Below, piece after piece: positions 50,442 to 58,599 of a stretch of 64,000 nt of DNA (position 1 is its first letter; the number at the start of each line of letters is the position of its first letter). The notes under the pieces were generated by a model that saw only the letters and a list, made by a program, of their open reading frames with translations, was not told the DNA's origin and made no database searches. Position numbers and translations under genes: made by a program. Source of the DNA: an uncultured Emergencia sp. (GTDB lineage Bacteria > Bacillota > Clostridia > Peptostreptococcales > Anaerovoracaceae). Where the stretch lies: NCBI GenBank assembly GCA_937997955.1, contig CALLDR010000041.1, positions 1 through 64,000 on the forward strand. Direction: 5' to 3'.

Positions 50442-51304
50442 CTGCTATCTTTAAGAAAGAGTTTTTTTCGTATTTCAGAACGATGACAGGATACGCACTC
50501 ATCGCATTTCTCATCGTGTTCACCGGTATCTATTTCATGGTCTGCAATATGTACCGGGGCTACCCTTACTTTTCCTACACCCTTTCCGGCGTGACCACCA
50601 TTTTGATGGTATGGATCCCGGTTCTAACCATGCGGTCCTTTGCCGAAGAGCGAAAGTCCCGGACCGACCAGCTTTTGTTCACCGCGCCGGTCACCATCGG
50701 CAGAATCGTCCTGGGCAAATTCGCGGCCATGGCGGCTGTGTTTCTGATCCCGATCCTGTTCTACTGCCTTTTCCCGCTGATCATCAAAGCCAGCGGCACG
50801 GCGTACCTTCTGACGGATTACGCGGCCATCTTCCAGTTTTTCCTCATGGGCTGCGTCTTCATAGCCATCGGCGCCTTCTTCTCCAGCGTTACGGAAAGCC
50901 CCGTCATCGCGGCGGTCAGCACCTTCGCGGTCATCTTTCTGATCTACGTGTGGGATAACCTGATCGGCTATCTGCCGCAGAGCGCCGGCGGCAACTTCTT
51001 TGTTCTGGTCATCGTCTGGACCGCCGTCAGCGGGTGGCTCTTCTACATCACCAGGAACAGGCACCTGGCCGCCGCCCTCGAGCTTCTGACGGTCGCCGCC
51101 AGCTCGGCGTTCTTCCTGCTGAAGAGCGACGCCCTCGAAGGGCTTTTCCCTGACCTGCTGAGCCGGTTCAACATCATGACGGCCTTCAACAACGCGGCGT
51201 ACAACAGCATCTTTGACGTTTCCGGCACGGTGCTGCTGCTGACCGTCATCGGCGTGTTTCTGTTTCTCACGGTGCAGAGCATCGAGAAGAGACGGTGGAG
51301 TTAG
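50438..51304 (+). CDS. ABC-2-type permease, GldF-like
   Basis: A 288-residue integral membrane protein with about seven helices that begins TAIFKKEFFSYFRTMTGY, the usual start of ABC-2 permeases of GldF type. VWIPVLTMRSFAEERKSRTDQLL is the conserved cytoplasmic helix. It overlaps the ATPase gene by four bases (ATGA), so the two are made together. Confidence 0.9.
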   Translation: MTAIFKKEFFSYFRTMTGYALIAFLIVFTGIYFMVCNMYRGYPYFSYTLSGVTTILMVWIPVLTMRSFAEERKSRTDQLLFTAPVTIGRIVLGKFAAMAAVFLIPILFYCLFPLIIKASGTAYLLTDYAAIFQFFLMGCVFIAIGAFFSSVTESPVIAAVSTFAVIFLIYVWDNLIGYLPQSAGGNFFVLVIVWTAVSGWLFYITRNRHLAAALELLTVAASSAFFLLKSDALEGLFPDLLSRFNIMTAFNNAAYNSIFDVSGTVLLLTVIGVFLFLTVQSIEKRRWS

Positions 51305-51316
51305 GAGGTGGAACGA

Positions 51317-52834
51317 ATGAAATGGAACAAACCGAACATCGACACAAAGGCCGCCGCCGCGTCCTTCAAGGCGTCGCTTCAGACCATAACCACCAGAAAC
51401 GGAGCCTACAGCGTCGCTGCCATCGTCATCGTCGTGGTCATCGCGGTGGTCATCAACCTAATCTGCGGCAGTCTGCCGGCCACGATAAAACAGCTGGACA
51501 TCAGCAGCAATAAGATCTATGAGATCTCCGACACCAGCCGGAAGCTGCTCAAAAGCCTGGAATACGATGTGGATATCACCGTGATCGCGGAGGAAGAGTC
51601 CATGGACGACAGGCTGCGGACCTTTCTGGAGAAATACACCGCCCTGTCCGGCAGGCTGACCCTGGAAACCGTAGACCCGGTCATGCACCCGTCCGCTTTG
51701 TCTGACTACGGCGCGGAGAGCGATACGATCATCGTATCCTGCGAAGAGACCGGTCTTTCCACGCAGATCCCAATATCCGCCATTTTGATAGAGAGCATGT
51801 CCTACTATTATACCGGAACCAGCAGCCTTTCCGCCTTTGACGGCGACGGACAGCTGACGGCGGCCATCAACCAGGTCATCGGCAGTGAGAAAAAGACGGT
51901 CTACTGTCTGTCCGGCCACGGCGAATCGGACCTCTCCGACACGGCAACGGGCCTGCTGACAAAGGCGGGCATCTCCACGGACAGCTGCAGTCTGCTCATG
52001 GACAATGAAATACCGGAGGACTGCGACCTGCTTTTGGTCAACGGTCTGGCGTCTGATATGACGGAAGATGAAGCCGCTCTGCTGGACGATTATATCAAGT
52101 CCGGAGGAAACGTTTTGATCCTGCTGTCGGAGAAAAGCCCGACAACGGGCAGCGCCGCGGATCTCCTGGCTGAGTACGGCATCCATCTGGAGGACGGATA
52201 CGTGGCCGACATGGAGCGGAATTACCAGGGCAATTACTACTATATCTTCCCTAATATCACCGCGCCGGGCAGCCTTGCCGACGGGCTGAACACTCAGATG
52301 GTGCTGATGAGCAACGCCAGAGGCTTTACTCTGGACGACAGCAGTGAACAGCTGGCGATCTTCTCCCTGCTGGACACCTCCTCCTACGGCTACATGGTCA
52401 CAGAGGACAGTCAGGAACAGGGCGTCTACAGCGTGGCCGCCAGAGTGGAGTACACCCCGGAGACCGCCGATGATGAAAGTGATGAGGGCGACAGCGCGGA
52501 CAGCGACAGCGACAGCTCAGATGACGCCGGAGACGCGGACAGCTCTGAAGCGGACAGCGTTACCGGAACGCTTACAGTATACGGTTCAGCGTCCATCATC
52601 GATGAAGGGCTGACCAGCGCCTTTTCCGGCCTGGACAATAACACTTTGTTCATGAACTCTCTGACCGCGGCCATCGGGGACATGGATAATCTGTCTATCG
52701 AAGCCAAGAGCCTGGAGATCCAATACAACACGCCGCAGTACGGAAGCCTGTTCAGCGTGCTGATCATCTTCGTAGTTCCGCTGGCCGTCGTCGTCTTCGG
52801 ATTGGTATACTGGCTGAAGCGGCGGAAAGCCTGA
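51317..52834 (+). CDS. GldG-like ABC auxiliary protein
   Basis: The 505-residue protein has one N-terminal and one C-terminal membrane helix and a large extracellular region, the pattern of the GldG/ABC_transp_aux family. YCLSGHGESDLSD and LLVNGLASDMTEDEAALLDDYI fall in its Rossmann-like GldG domain. Near residue 390 there is an unusual linker of about 30 residues made almost only of Asp, Ser, Glu, Ala and Gly. The ATG at 51317 follows AGGAGGT; a GTG nine bases upstream overlaps that site and is less likely. Confidence 0.87.
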   Translation: MKWNKPNIDTKAAAASFKASLQTITTRNGAYSVAAIVIVVVIAVVINLICGSLPATIKQLDISSNKIYEISDTSRKLLKSLEYDVDITVIAEEESMDDRLRTFLEKYTALSGRLTLETVDPVMHPSALSDYGAESDTIIVSCEETGLSTQIPISAILIESMSYYYTGTSSLSAFDGDGQLTAAINQVIGSEKKTVYCLSGHGESDLSDTATGLLTKAGISTDSCSLLMDNEIPEDCDLLLVNGLASDMTEDEAALLDDYIKSGGNVLILLSEKSPTTGSAADLLAEYGIHLEDGYVADMERNYQGNYYYIFPNITAPGSLADGLNTQMVLMSNARGFTLDDSSEQLAIFSLLDTSSYGYMVTEDSQEQGVYSVAARVEYTPETADDESDEGDSADSDSDSSDDAGDADSSEADSVTGTLTVYGSASIIDEGLTSAFSGLDNNTLFMNSLTAAIGDMDNLSIEAKSLEIQYNTPQYGSLFSVLIIFVVPLAVVVFGLVYWLKRRKA

Positions 52835-52849
52835 TGAAAGGAGAAAGCT

Positions 52850-53380
52850 ATGACAAAGAAAAAACAGCTGCTGCTCCTCTGCGGTATCCTGGCCGCGCTG
52901 CTGATCCTGTATTTTCTGGCAAATGCATACGCCGGCCACCGGGAGGCGGCTCAGTCAGAGGCCGCCCAGGGGCTGGCAGTTACCGCCCTGGATAAAGACA
53001 GGATCACGTCCCTTTCCTATACCTCCGGGGACGACACCTGCTCCTTCTACTTGGAGGAGGACACCTGGATGTACGCCGAAGATGACGGCCTATCGCTGCA
53101 GCAGGACTACGTTCAGGCTTTGATCGACCTGGCCTCGTCCATTACCGGCCTCAAAAAGGTGGAGTCACCCGACGCGCTCTCTGACTATGGTTTGGACGAT
53201 CCGTCCTACATCGTCGTGATCCAGACCGATGACGGAGATGAGACGGAAATACGATACGGCGGCATGACCGTCAGCGGCGATTACTACGTGACCGCCGACA
53301 ACGGCGAAACCATCTTTACCGCCGACAGCACCCTGCCGGAGCTGCTGACCTTTGATGAGGACCAGCTTTCGCAGAACTGA
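52850..53380 (+). CDS. DUF4340-domain protein of the GldG system
   Basis: A 176-residue protein with one N-terminal membrane helix and one DUF4340 unit: DKDRITSLSYTSGDD, SLQQDYVQALIDLASSITGLK, ALSDYGLDDPSYIV and YYVTADNGETIFTADS. Such proteins are often longer with two or more units, so this is a short member. It follows the GldG-like gene by 15 bases with AAAGGAG before the ATG, and ends the operon at the hairpin within the 69-bp repeat. Confidence 0.85.
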   Translation: MTKKKQLLLLCGILAALLILYFLANAYAGHREAAQSEAAQGLAVTALDKDRITSLSYTSGDDTCSFYLEEDTWMYAEDDGLSLQQDYVQALIDLASSITGLKKVESPDALSDYGLDDPSYIVVIQTDDGDETEIRYGGMTVSGDYYVTADNGETIFTADSTLPELLTFDEDQLSQN

Positions 53381-53392
53381 TGAAAAATATGA

Positions 53393-53461
53393 CGGCCGCG
53401 GCACCGCATGTTCCGATGCCGCGGCAACTAAAAAACGCCCTGGAAAATCCAAGGCGTTTTT
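53393..53461 (+). repeat. 69-bp direct repeat, copy A, with terminator
   Basis: This copy matches 54636-54704 at 66 of 69 positions without gaps. It contains two stems: GCCGCGGCA/TGCCGCGGC and AAACGCC/GGCGTTT followed by TTTTT. The second serves as terminator for the rightward ABC operon. Confidence 0.85.
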
Positions 53462-53540
53462 CAGTTGCTATATATGATCTTAACGCCTGGCAGGATTCAT
53501 CACTCACCAGAGGTCGTCAGATTTTCCGTTAAATTATACG

Positions 53541-54467
53541 TCAGATTTCGTCCCGGGCCAGATACTTCACGGTCAAGGCATTTAATTCGCCGGTCAGCTT
53601 TTGATCTCCCACCCGCCTGGCCAGCGGAAGGAACAAAGCCGCCGTGTCCCCAGCCTTCTTCTTCCACACAGACGCATCCATATGCTGCAGGGTGCGCATG
53701 TTGTGCAGCCTTTCCGCCAGCTTAATAAGCAGGACCGCATCTGAAGCTCCGGAAAGCTCCTCCGGCTCCCTCTGGGACTCGCAAACCAGCTGAAAGACAC
53801 CCTCGGGCACCCGCTTCTGCAGTTCCTCCATGGGCAGGACGCCTTTTTTCCCCGCGTCACACAACAGTCCGGCCAGAACGGTTTCGGGATCTGCTTCCAG
53901 CTCCGCCAAGATGACAGCCGTATGAAGCAGATGGGTAATATATTCCTCTCCTGAATATCTGCGAACACCCTGGTAGGCCTCTTCCGCCGCCAAATATACC
54001 TGTTCCAGCTTGACCCTTGATATGGCCGCATGGGTTTCCTTCAGCGTTCCCCACAAAAGCTCCATCAGTTCTTCCTTTGTCATGCCGTCCGCTGCGTTTT
54101 CCAAAAAAACACCTTCCATACTGTTTCCTCCTAAATACGCTTCTGAAAGGTTCAATGCCGATAAAAGCGACGGGCAGAACCCAAACTCCCGCTCGAAAGC
54201 CTTTGTAAACCCGCTGTGGGACTGCCAGCCATATTTGATCGCCGCGTCTATGATCCGCCCGCCGGAGCGTATCTCTTCTGACGCTTTGATCAGCCGCCTT
54301 CTGCAGAGATATTTTCCTGCTGATATGCCGGTATGGGCCTTAAACCTTCTCATAAAATGATACTGGGAATAACCTGCCTCATCTGCCAGCTGGCCGATCG
54401 TAAGGTCCTCTTCAAGATGAGCATCGATGTATTCCAATATTTTTTCCATGTTCTCGCTTGATTTCAT
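53541..54467 (-). CDS. AraC-type HTH fused to degenerate RelA/SpoT-like HD domain
   Basis: Residues 5-105 are an AraC/XylS double HTH (LEYIDAHLEEDLTIGQLADEAGY, then QSHSGFTKAFEREFGFCPS). Residues 157-303 match the hydrolase half of RelA/SpoT enzymes: YSGEEYITHLLHTAVILAEL, AGLLCDAGKKG, LIKLAERLHNMRTLQHM, FLPLARRVG. The first metal His is kept (His179), but the HD motif is CD (203-204), the following ED pair is lost, and the Asp of LADRLHNMRT is Glu252. Hydrolysis of (p)ppGpp is therefore unlikely, and a nucleotide-sensing role is inferred. It sits alone between two 69-bp repeats. Confidence 0.85.
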   Translation of the reverse strand: MKSSENMEKILEYIDAHLEEDLTIGQLADEAGYSQYHFMRRFKAHTGISAGKYLCRRRLIKASEEIRSGGRIIDAAIKYGWQSHSGFTKAFEREFGFCPSLLSALNLSEAYLGGNSMEGVFLENAADGMTKEELMELLWGTLKETHAAISRVKLEQVYLAAEEAYQGVRRYSGEEYITHLLHTAVILAELEADPETVLAGLLCDAGKKGVLPMEELQKRVPEGVFQLVCESQREPEELSGASDAVLLIKLAERLHNMRTLQHMDASVWKKKAGDTAALFLPLARRVGDQKLTGELNALTVKYLARDEI

Positions 54468-54635
54468 CGTTGGCGCCTTTCATTTCCACGTGGTAAAAAT
54501 AGTATAGCACGGTCTGTACAGCATCGCTTTTCCCAAACTGCTATTATGAAGCTTTTTTATGTCCCCTTGGCGCTTATCAGCCGCGGCCTAAGCGGACTAC
54601 CGCAAATGGCGGAGAGTCCCGTTCTTCTGCGGGAA

Positions 54636-54704
54636 CGGCTGCGGCACCGCATGTTCCGATGCCGAGGCAACTGAAAAACGCCCTGGAAAATCCAAGGCGT
54701 TTTT
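54636..54704. repeat. 69-bp direct repeat, copy B, with terminator
   Basis: Second copy of the 53393-53461 sequence, 1243 bases away in the same direction, with three substitutions. Its hairpin AAAAACGCC/GGCGTTTTT has T on both strands and terminates the leftward rplM-rpsI operon. Confidence 0.85.
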
Positions 54705-54729
54705 GTCGCTGTCTTGCGGAGTATGCCAA

Positions 54730-55125
54730 TTATCTCTTGGAGAACTGGGATGCTCTTCTCGCTTTTTTGAGACCGTATTTCTTTCTTTCTTTCATTCTCG
54801 GGTCTCTTGTCAGGAAGCCCGCAGCCTTCAGAGGCGCTCTGTAAGCGTCTTTGTCAGCCTGGCACAGGGCTCTTGAGATACCGTGTCTCAGCGCGCCTGC
54901 CTGACCGGTGAATCCACCGCCTGCAACCGTTGCGATGACGTCAAATTTGCCTTCGCAGCCTGCAACTTCGAAAGGTCTCTTAACTTCTCTCTTAACGATT
55001 TCCATTCCGAAGTAATCTTCTAAGTCTTTCTTGTTTACAGTGATCTTTCCAGTGCCCGGGATTAATCTAACTCTAGCAACTGAAGATTTTCTTCTACCTG
55101 TTCCCTGGTATTGTAATTTTGCCAT
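54730..55125 (-). CDS. rpsI: 30S ribosomal protein S9
   Basis: The 131-residue protein has the S9 pattern: [16 protein letters not shown] at the start, [19 protein letters not shown] in the middle and the basic end [17 protein letters not shown], whose final Lys-Arg reaches the ribosomal P site. Length is normal. It follows rplM by 19 bases in the conserved L13-S9 operon. Confidence 0.98.
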   Translation of the reverse strand: MAKLQYQGTGRRKSSVARVRLIPGTGKITVNKKDLEDYFGMEIVKREVKRPFEVAGCEGKFDVIATVAGGGFTGQAGALRHGISRALCQADKDAYRAPLKAAGFLTRDPRMKERKKYGLKKARRASQFSKR

Positions 55126-55144
55126 TGTCTATTCCTCCCTTTCA

Positions 55145-55573
55145 CTAGATTTCCAAGGTTTCCGGCTTCTGCGCAGTATGTGGATGCTCAGCGCCTGCAT
55201 AAACCTTTAACTTCTTAAACATCTGTCTGCCCAGCTTTCCATCAGGAAGCATGCCCTTTACCGCGTGCTTGATGATTTCTTCCGGCTTTCTTGCCTGTAA
55301 CTTCTCGAAGGTAACCTCTCTGAGTCCGCCTGGATAACCAGTGTGTCTCTTGTAGATCTTTTCTTTTCTCTTCTTGCCGGTTACTTCTACCTTCTCAGCG
55401 TTGATGACGATAACATAGTCGCCGCAGTCAACGTGTGGAGTATAGATCGGTTTGTTCTTTCCTCTCAGAACAGAAGCAACTTCAGATGCCAGTCTTCCGA
55501 GAGTTTTGCCTTCTGCATCTACAACGTACCATTTACGTTCTACTTCTGCAGGTTTTGCAATGTAAGATTTCAT
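55145..55573 (-). CDS. rplM: 50S ribosomal protein L13
   Basis: The 142-residue protein shows [49 protein letters not shown] and [14 protein letters not shown], all typical of L13. It is first in the rplM-rpsI operon, with a long leader upstream that may carry the autoregulatory L13 element. Confidence 0.98.
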   Translation of the reverse strand: MKSYIAKPAEVERKWYVVDAEGKTLGRLASEVASVLRGKNKPIYTPHVDCGDYVIVINAEKVEVTGKKRKEKIYKRHTGYPGGLREVTFEKLQARKPEEIIKHAVKGMLPDGKLGRQMFKKLKVYAGAEHPHTAQKPETLEI

Positions 55574-55793
55574 GTGTTTTCCTTTCTACCTACTGGGATT
55601 TTTACAAATCGTTTTCGGTTCTGCCTACTGAGATCAAAACGCAGAAATCAGGCTTCAATCCTTTTCGGCATGACTAAAAATAACTTTTAGCTTGCAGAGC
55701 TGCCGGACCTTGCGAATCCTGCCCCGCAACTTATACTTGCCCGCGAAAACGCAAGCGCACAAATATTATATAGCAAAACCAAAGTGATTGCAA
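55574..55793 (-). promoter_or_regulatory. rplM promoter and leader, candidate L13 leader RNA
   Basis: Read leftward: TTGCAA (55793-55788), 17 bases, TATAAT (55770-55765), then a leader of about 185 bases. The leader has GC-rich segments able to pair and a repeated CAGTAGG(C/T)AGAA near its end. Many Bacillota regulate rplM through an L13-binding leader, so that is the likely role. The rest of the 300-base gap, toward cysK, shows nothing. Confidence 0.5.
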
Positions 55794-55873
55794 CACTTTT
55801 TTGCTCAAAAAGGCTTGGAATCCTCTGAAATTCATTCTTTTCGCGGCCTGCCGCGGAAAATTTCTGTTTTACC

Positions 55874-56800
55874 CTACTCAAACAGCGGTGTAGAGAAATA
55901 TCTCTCTGCTGTATCCGGCAGTATGGTGACCACGGTCTTCCCCTTTCCCAGCTTTTTGGCAAGCCGCAGCGCCGCCGCCACGTTGGTTCCGCTGGAAATA
56001 CCGCACATAAGGCCCTCCTTTGAGGCAAGATCCTTTGCTGTCCGCAGCGCCTCTTCATCGGACACGATATAGATATCATCGTAGATTTTCTGATTCAGTA
56101 CCCCCGGTATCACGCCGTCACCGATGCCCATCTGGATATGCGTGCTGACAGTACCGCCTGCCAGGATCGCGGCGTTTTCCGGCTCCACCGCCCAGATCTC
56201 GATCTGAGGATTCAGGGCCTTCAGTGTTTCTCCAATGCCGGTAATGGTGCCGCCGGTGCCGATGCCGGAGCAGAAACCGTCGATGGGTCCCGCCACCTGC
56301 TCCAGAATTTCCAGCCCCGTATGATGTCGATGGGCCATGGGATTGGCCTGGTTTTCAAACTGCTGCGGCACGAAAACCTTTGGATTTTCCGCGGCCATCT
56401 CAGCCGCCTTTTCCACACATTCTTCTATGCAGTCGCCGATATTGCCCGCGTCGTGGACCAGGATCACCTTCGCGCCGTAGTGTTCCACCAAAAGCCGCCG
56501 TTCCTGGCTGACCGAATCCGGCATGATGATGACAGTTTCATATCCTTTGACCGCGCCGACCAGGGCCAGGCCGATTCCCTGATTGCCGCTGGTGGGCTCT
56601 ACGATAATGGAGTCCGGCCGCAAAATGCCGTCCTCTTCCGCCTGCGAGATCATGTTAAAAGCCGTCCTGGTTTTGACGCTGCCGCCTACGTTAAGTCCCT
56701 CAAATTTAACCAATACTCTGGCTCCCTCCGGGTCAGCCATTCTGTTCAGCTGAATCATCGGCGTTTGCCCCATAGCCTCCAGCACATTGTTATATACCAT
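55874..56800 (-). CDS. cysK: Cysteine synthase A
   Basis: The 308-residue enzyme has the PLP lysine in GGSVKTRTAFNM, substrate loop TSGNQGIGLA and phosphate loop GIGTGGTITGIGE, all CysK marks. It makes cysteine from O-acetylserine and sulfide. The usual TSGNTGI reads TSGNQGI here and the lysine motif has KTR for KDR, so it is a somewhat divergent member; use of O-phosphoserine or another acceptor cannot be excluded. GGAGAACG precedes the ATG. It is transcribed alone. Confidence 0.9.
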   Translation of the reverse strand: MVYNNVLEAMGQTPMIQLNRMADPEGARVLVKFEGLNVGGSVKTRTAFNMISQAEEDGILRPDSIIVEPTSGNQGIGLALVGAVKGYETVIIMPDSVSQERRLLVEHYGAKVILVHDAGNIGDCIEECVEKAAEMAAENPKVFVPQQFENQANPMAHRHHTGLEILEQVAGPIDGFCSGIGTGGTITGIGETLKALNPQIEIWAVEPENAAILAGGTVSTHIQMGIGDGVIPGVLNQKIYDDIYIVSDEEALRTAKDLASKEGLMCGISSGTNVAAALRLAKKLGKGKTVVTILPDTAERYFSTPLFE

Positions 56801-56929
56801 AGTCGTTCTCCAATCAATAAAATTCGTTCTTCAATCAAAAAAGCTTGTTATCAACATAGTATACCATAAACACCTATGGATTGCAAAGGCTACTAAGATT
56901 CAGCTTCAGGACCTGCGCCCGATTCCCCC

Positions 56930-56958
56930 TTTACATCTGCCGCCGGCTGTGATATAGT
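56930..56958 (+). promoter_or_regulatory. Promoter of the queuine salvage pair
   Basis: TTTACA, a 17-base spacer and TATAGT. The start site near 56965 leaves a leader of about 150 bases. Confidence 0.65.
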
Positions 56959-56964
56959 AATCAA

Positions 56965-57114
56965 GTACAAAAGAATAAGACAGTTCGTGACCATCCTGTC
57001 TCTAAACAAAACTACGGAACCTAGCAGAGATAAAAGAAGATCATTCTGATGCGCGCGTTTTCCGTGCGCATTTTTTTATCGTCAGCATGGAAAGTCACGA
57101 GGAATGGAGGAAAC
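56965..57114 (+). promoter_or_regulatory. Structured leader ending in an attenuator hairpin
   Basis: The leader contains a GACAG/CTGTC stem, a TCTCT/AGAGA stem, then a strong hairpin with arms ATGCGCGCG and CGTGCGCAT (57049-57071) followed by seven T. A terminator placed inside a leader, 38 bases before the start codon, implies conditional readthrough. A preQ1-type riboswitch would fit the genes, but I could not match the sequence to a known aptamer class. Confidence 0.55.
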
Positions 57115-57831
57115 ATGCAGCGTTATGGAATCATAACAGAAAAGAATCCGCGGGAAATCGTGCTTCTGCGGGGAACCGGCTGCCGTTGGCGGCGCTGCCG
57201 GTTCTGTGACTATCACCTGGACTTCAGCAAGGACACTGCGGCCAATTACCGGCTGAACAAAGGCGTTCTGTCCCAGGTTGCCGGCATTTACGGGCGGCTG
57301 GAGGTCATCAACTCCGGCAGCTTCTCCGATCTGGACCCGGCTACCATGGAAGAAATCAAAGCCGTCTGCCGGTCGAACAACATCGGTCAGATCCACTTTG
57401 AATGTCACTGGCAGGACCGGGCGGCGATCAAAGGCGTCCGTGAGGAGTTCGGGGCTCTGGGTATCGCCGTCAAGGTGAAGATCGGCGTGGAAACCTTTGA
57501 TCCTCTGTTTCGGGAGTGCTACCTTGACAAAGGCATCGACGAGTCCGACCCGGCAAAGATCGCCGAGGATTACGACGAGTGCTGCCTCCTCTTCGGTATC
57601 CCCGGTCAGACCGCCGCATCCATGGCCCGCGACATAGAAGTCGGACTGACACACTTTGATCGTGTGTGCGTCAACGTGATGACAGAGAATGACTCCCGGA
57701 TCAAGCCGGACCCTTCGGTCATCGAGCTCTTCGCGAAGGAAGTCCGCCCGGCGTTTTCAGGCGATCCTCGGGTGGACATTTTGATGGAGAATACAGACTT
57801 CGGCGTGGGAGGTGAAGGCCATGAGGAATGA
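57115..57831 (+). CDS. queL: Radical SAM protein, candidate queuine lyase QueL
   Basis: The 238-residue protein begins MQRYGIITEKNPREIVLLRG and has TGCRWRRCRFCDYHLD. The three cysteines are spaced CX4CX2C instead of the standard CX3CX2C radical SAM motif. Later VKIGVETFD and GIPGQTAAS fit a radical SAM barrel. QueL proteins of Clostridia cleave salvaged queuine to preQ1 and are encoded next to YhhQ transporters, as here. GGAGGAAAC precedes the ATG at 57115. The assignment rests on gene context and general likeness. Confidence 0.65.
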   Translation: MQRYGIITEKNPREIVLLRGTGCRWRRCRFCDYHLDFSKDTAANYRLNKGVLSQVAGIYGRLEVINSGSFSDLDPATMEEIKAVCRSNNIGQIHFECHWQDRAAIKGVREEFGALGIAVKVKIGVETFDPLFRECYLDKGIDESDPAKIAEDYDECCLLFGIPGQTAASMARDIEVGLTHFDRVCVNVMTENDSRIKPDPSVIELFAKEVRPAFSGDPRVDILMENTDFGVGGEGHEE

Positions 57832-58543
57832 GCTGATCCTTGCCCTCAGCCTGGTGCTGATCTACGGCGGCGTGGTGCTTTTCTATCGCCTGCTGGGCCG
57901 CACGGGGCTGTACATGTGGACCGTGGTTGCTACCATCGCGGCCAACATCGAAGCGCTGATCCTGGTCGACGCCTTCGGCATGGAGCAGACCCTGGGCAAC
58001 GTGTTGTTCGCGTCGACGTTTCTGGTGACTGATATACTCAGCGAAACGGAGGGCAAAAAATACGCGAACCAGGCGGTCAAAATCGGCATCATCGTCAGTC
58101 TGGCGTTCATCGTGCTGAGCCAGCTGTGGCTGCTGTACACGCCCAGCCCGAGCGACTGGGCCATGCCGGCCATTCAGACGATCTTCTCCAACACGCCCCG
58201 GATGATGCTGGTCAGCATTGGGGTTTACGGCATTGTGCAGGTCTTCGACGTGTTCGCCTATCACGCCATCTGGAAGCGGACAGAACGGCTCTTCGGCGAC
58301 TCCCGCAAAGGCCTGTGGATCCGCAACAACGGCTCCACCCTGCTGTCCCAGCTGATGAACACGGTGCTGTTCACCTTCGGCGCGTTTTACGGCGTTCACA
58401 GCATGGATACGCTGCTCAGCATCTGCCTGTCCAGCTACGTGATCTTTATCGTCACCAGCCTTCTCGACACGCCCGCCGTCTATCTGGCCCGCCGTCTCAA
58501 GGAGCGCGGCAGAATCCCATCTGACAAAACCCTGTCCGTATGA
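57821..58543 (+). CDS. yhhQ: Queuosine precursor transporter YhhQ
   Basis: A 240-residue protein with six to seven helices of the vitamin-uptake/YhhQ family: NVLFASTFLVTDILSETEGKKYANQAVKIG, QVFDVFAYHAIWKRTE and NNGSTLLSQLMNTVLFT. It imports queuine or preQ1. The ATG at 57821 follows GGAGGTGAAG and overlaps the end of the radical SAM gene by 11 bases, so salvage uptake and cleavage are co-translated. Confidence 0.9.
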   Translation: MRNELILALSLVLIYGGVVLFYRLLGRTGLYMWTVVATIAANIEALILVDAFGMEQTLGNVLFASTFLVTDILSETEGKKYANQAVKIGIIVSLAFIVLSQLWLLYTPSPSDWAMPAIQTIFSNTPRMMLVSIGVYGIVQVFDVFAYHAIWKRTERLFGDSRKGLWIRNNGSTLLSQLMNTVLFTFGAFYGVHSMDTLLSICLSSYVIFIVTSLLDTPAVYLARRLKERGRIPSDKTLSV

Positions 58544-58549
58544 ACAAAA

Positions 58550-58594
58550 ATCCCCCTGCAAACGGTTTCTCCTGAGGGACCTTCGCAGGGGGAT
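58550..58594. terminator. Bidirectional terminator between convergent genes
   Basis: Ten-base arms ATCCCCCTGC and GCAGGGGGAT pair perfectly across a 25-base loop, with A/T runs on both sides. Confidence 0.8.
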
Positions 58595-58599
58595 CTGTT

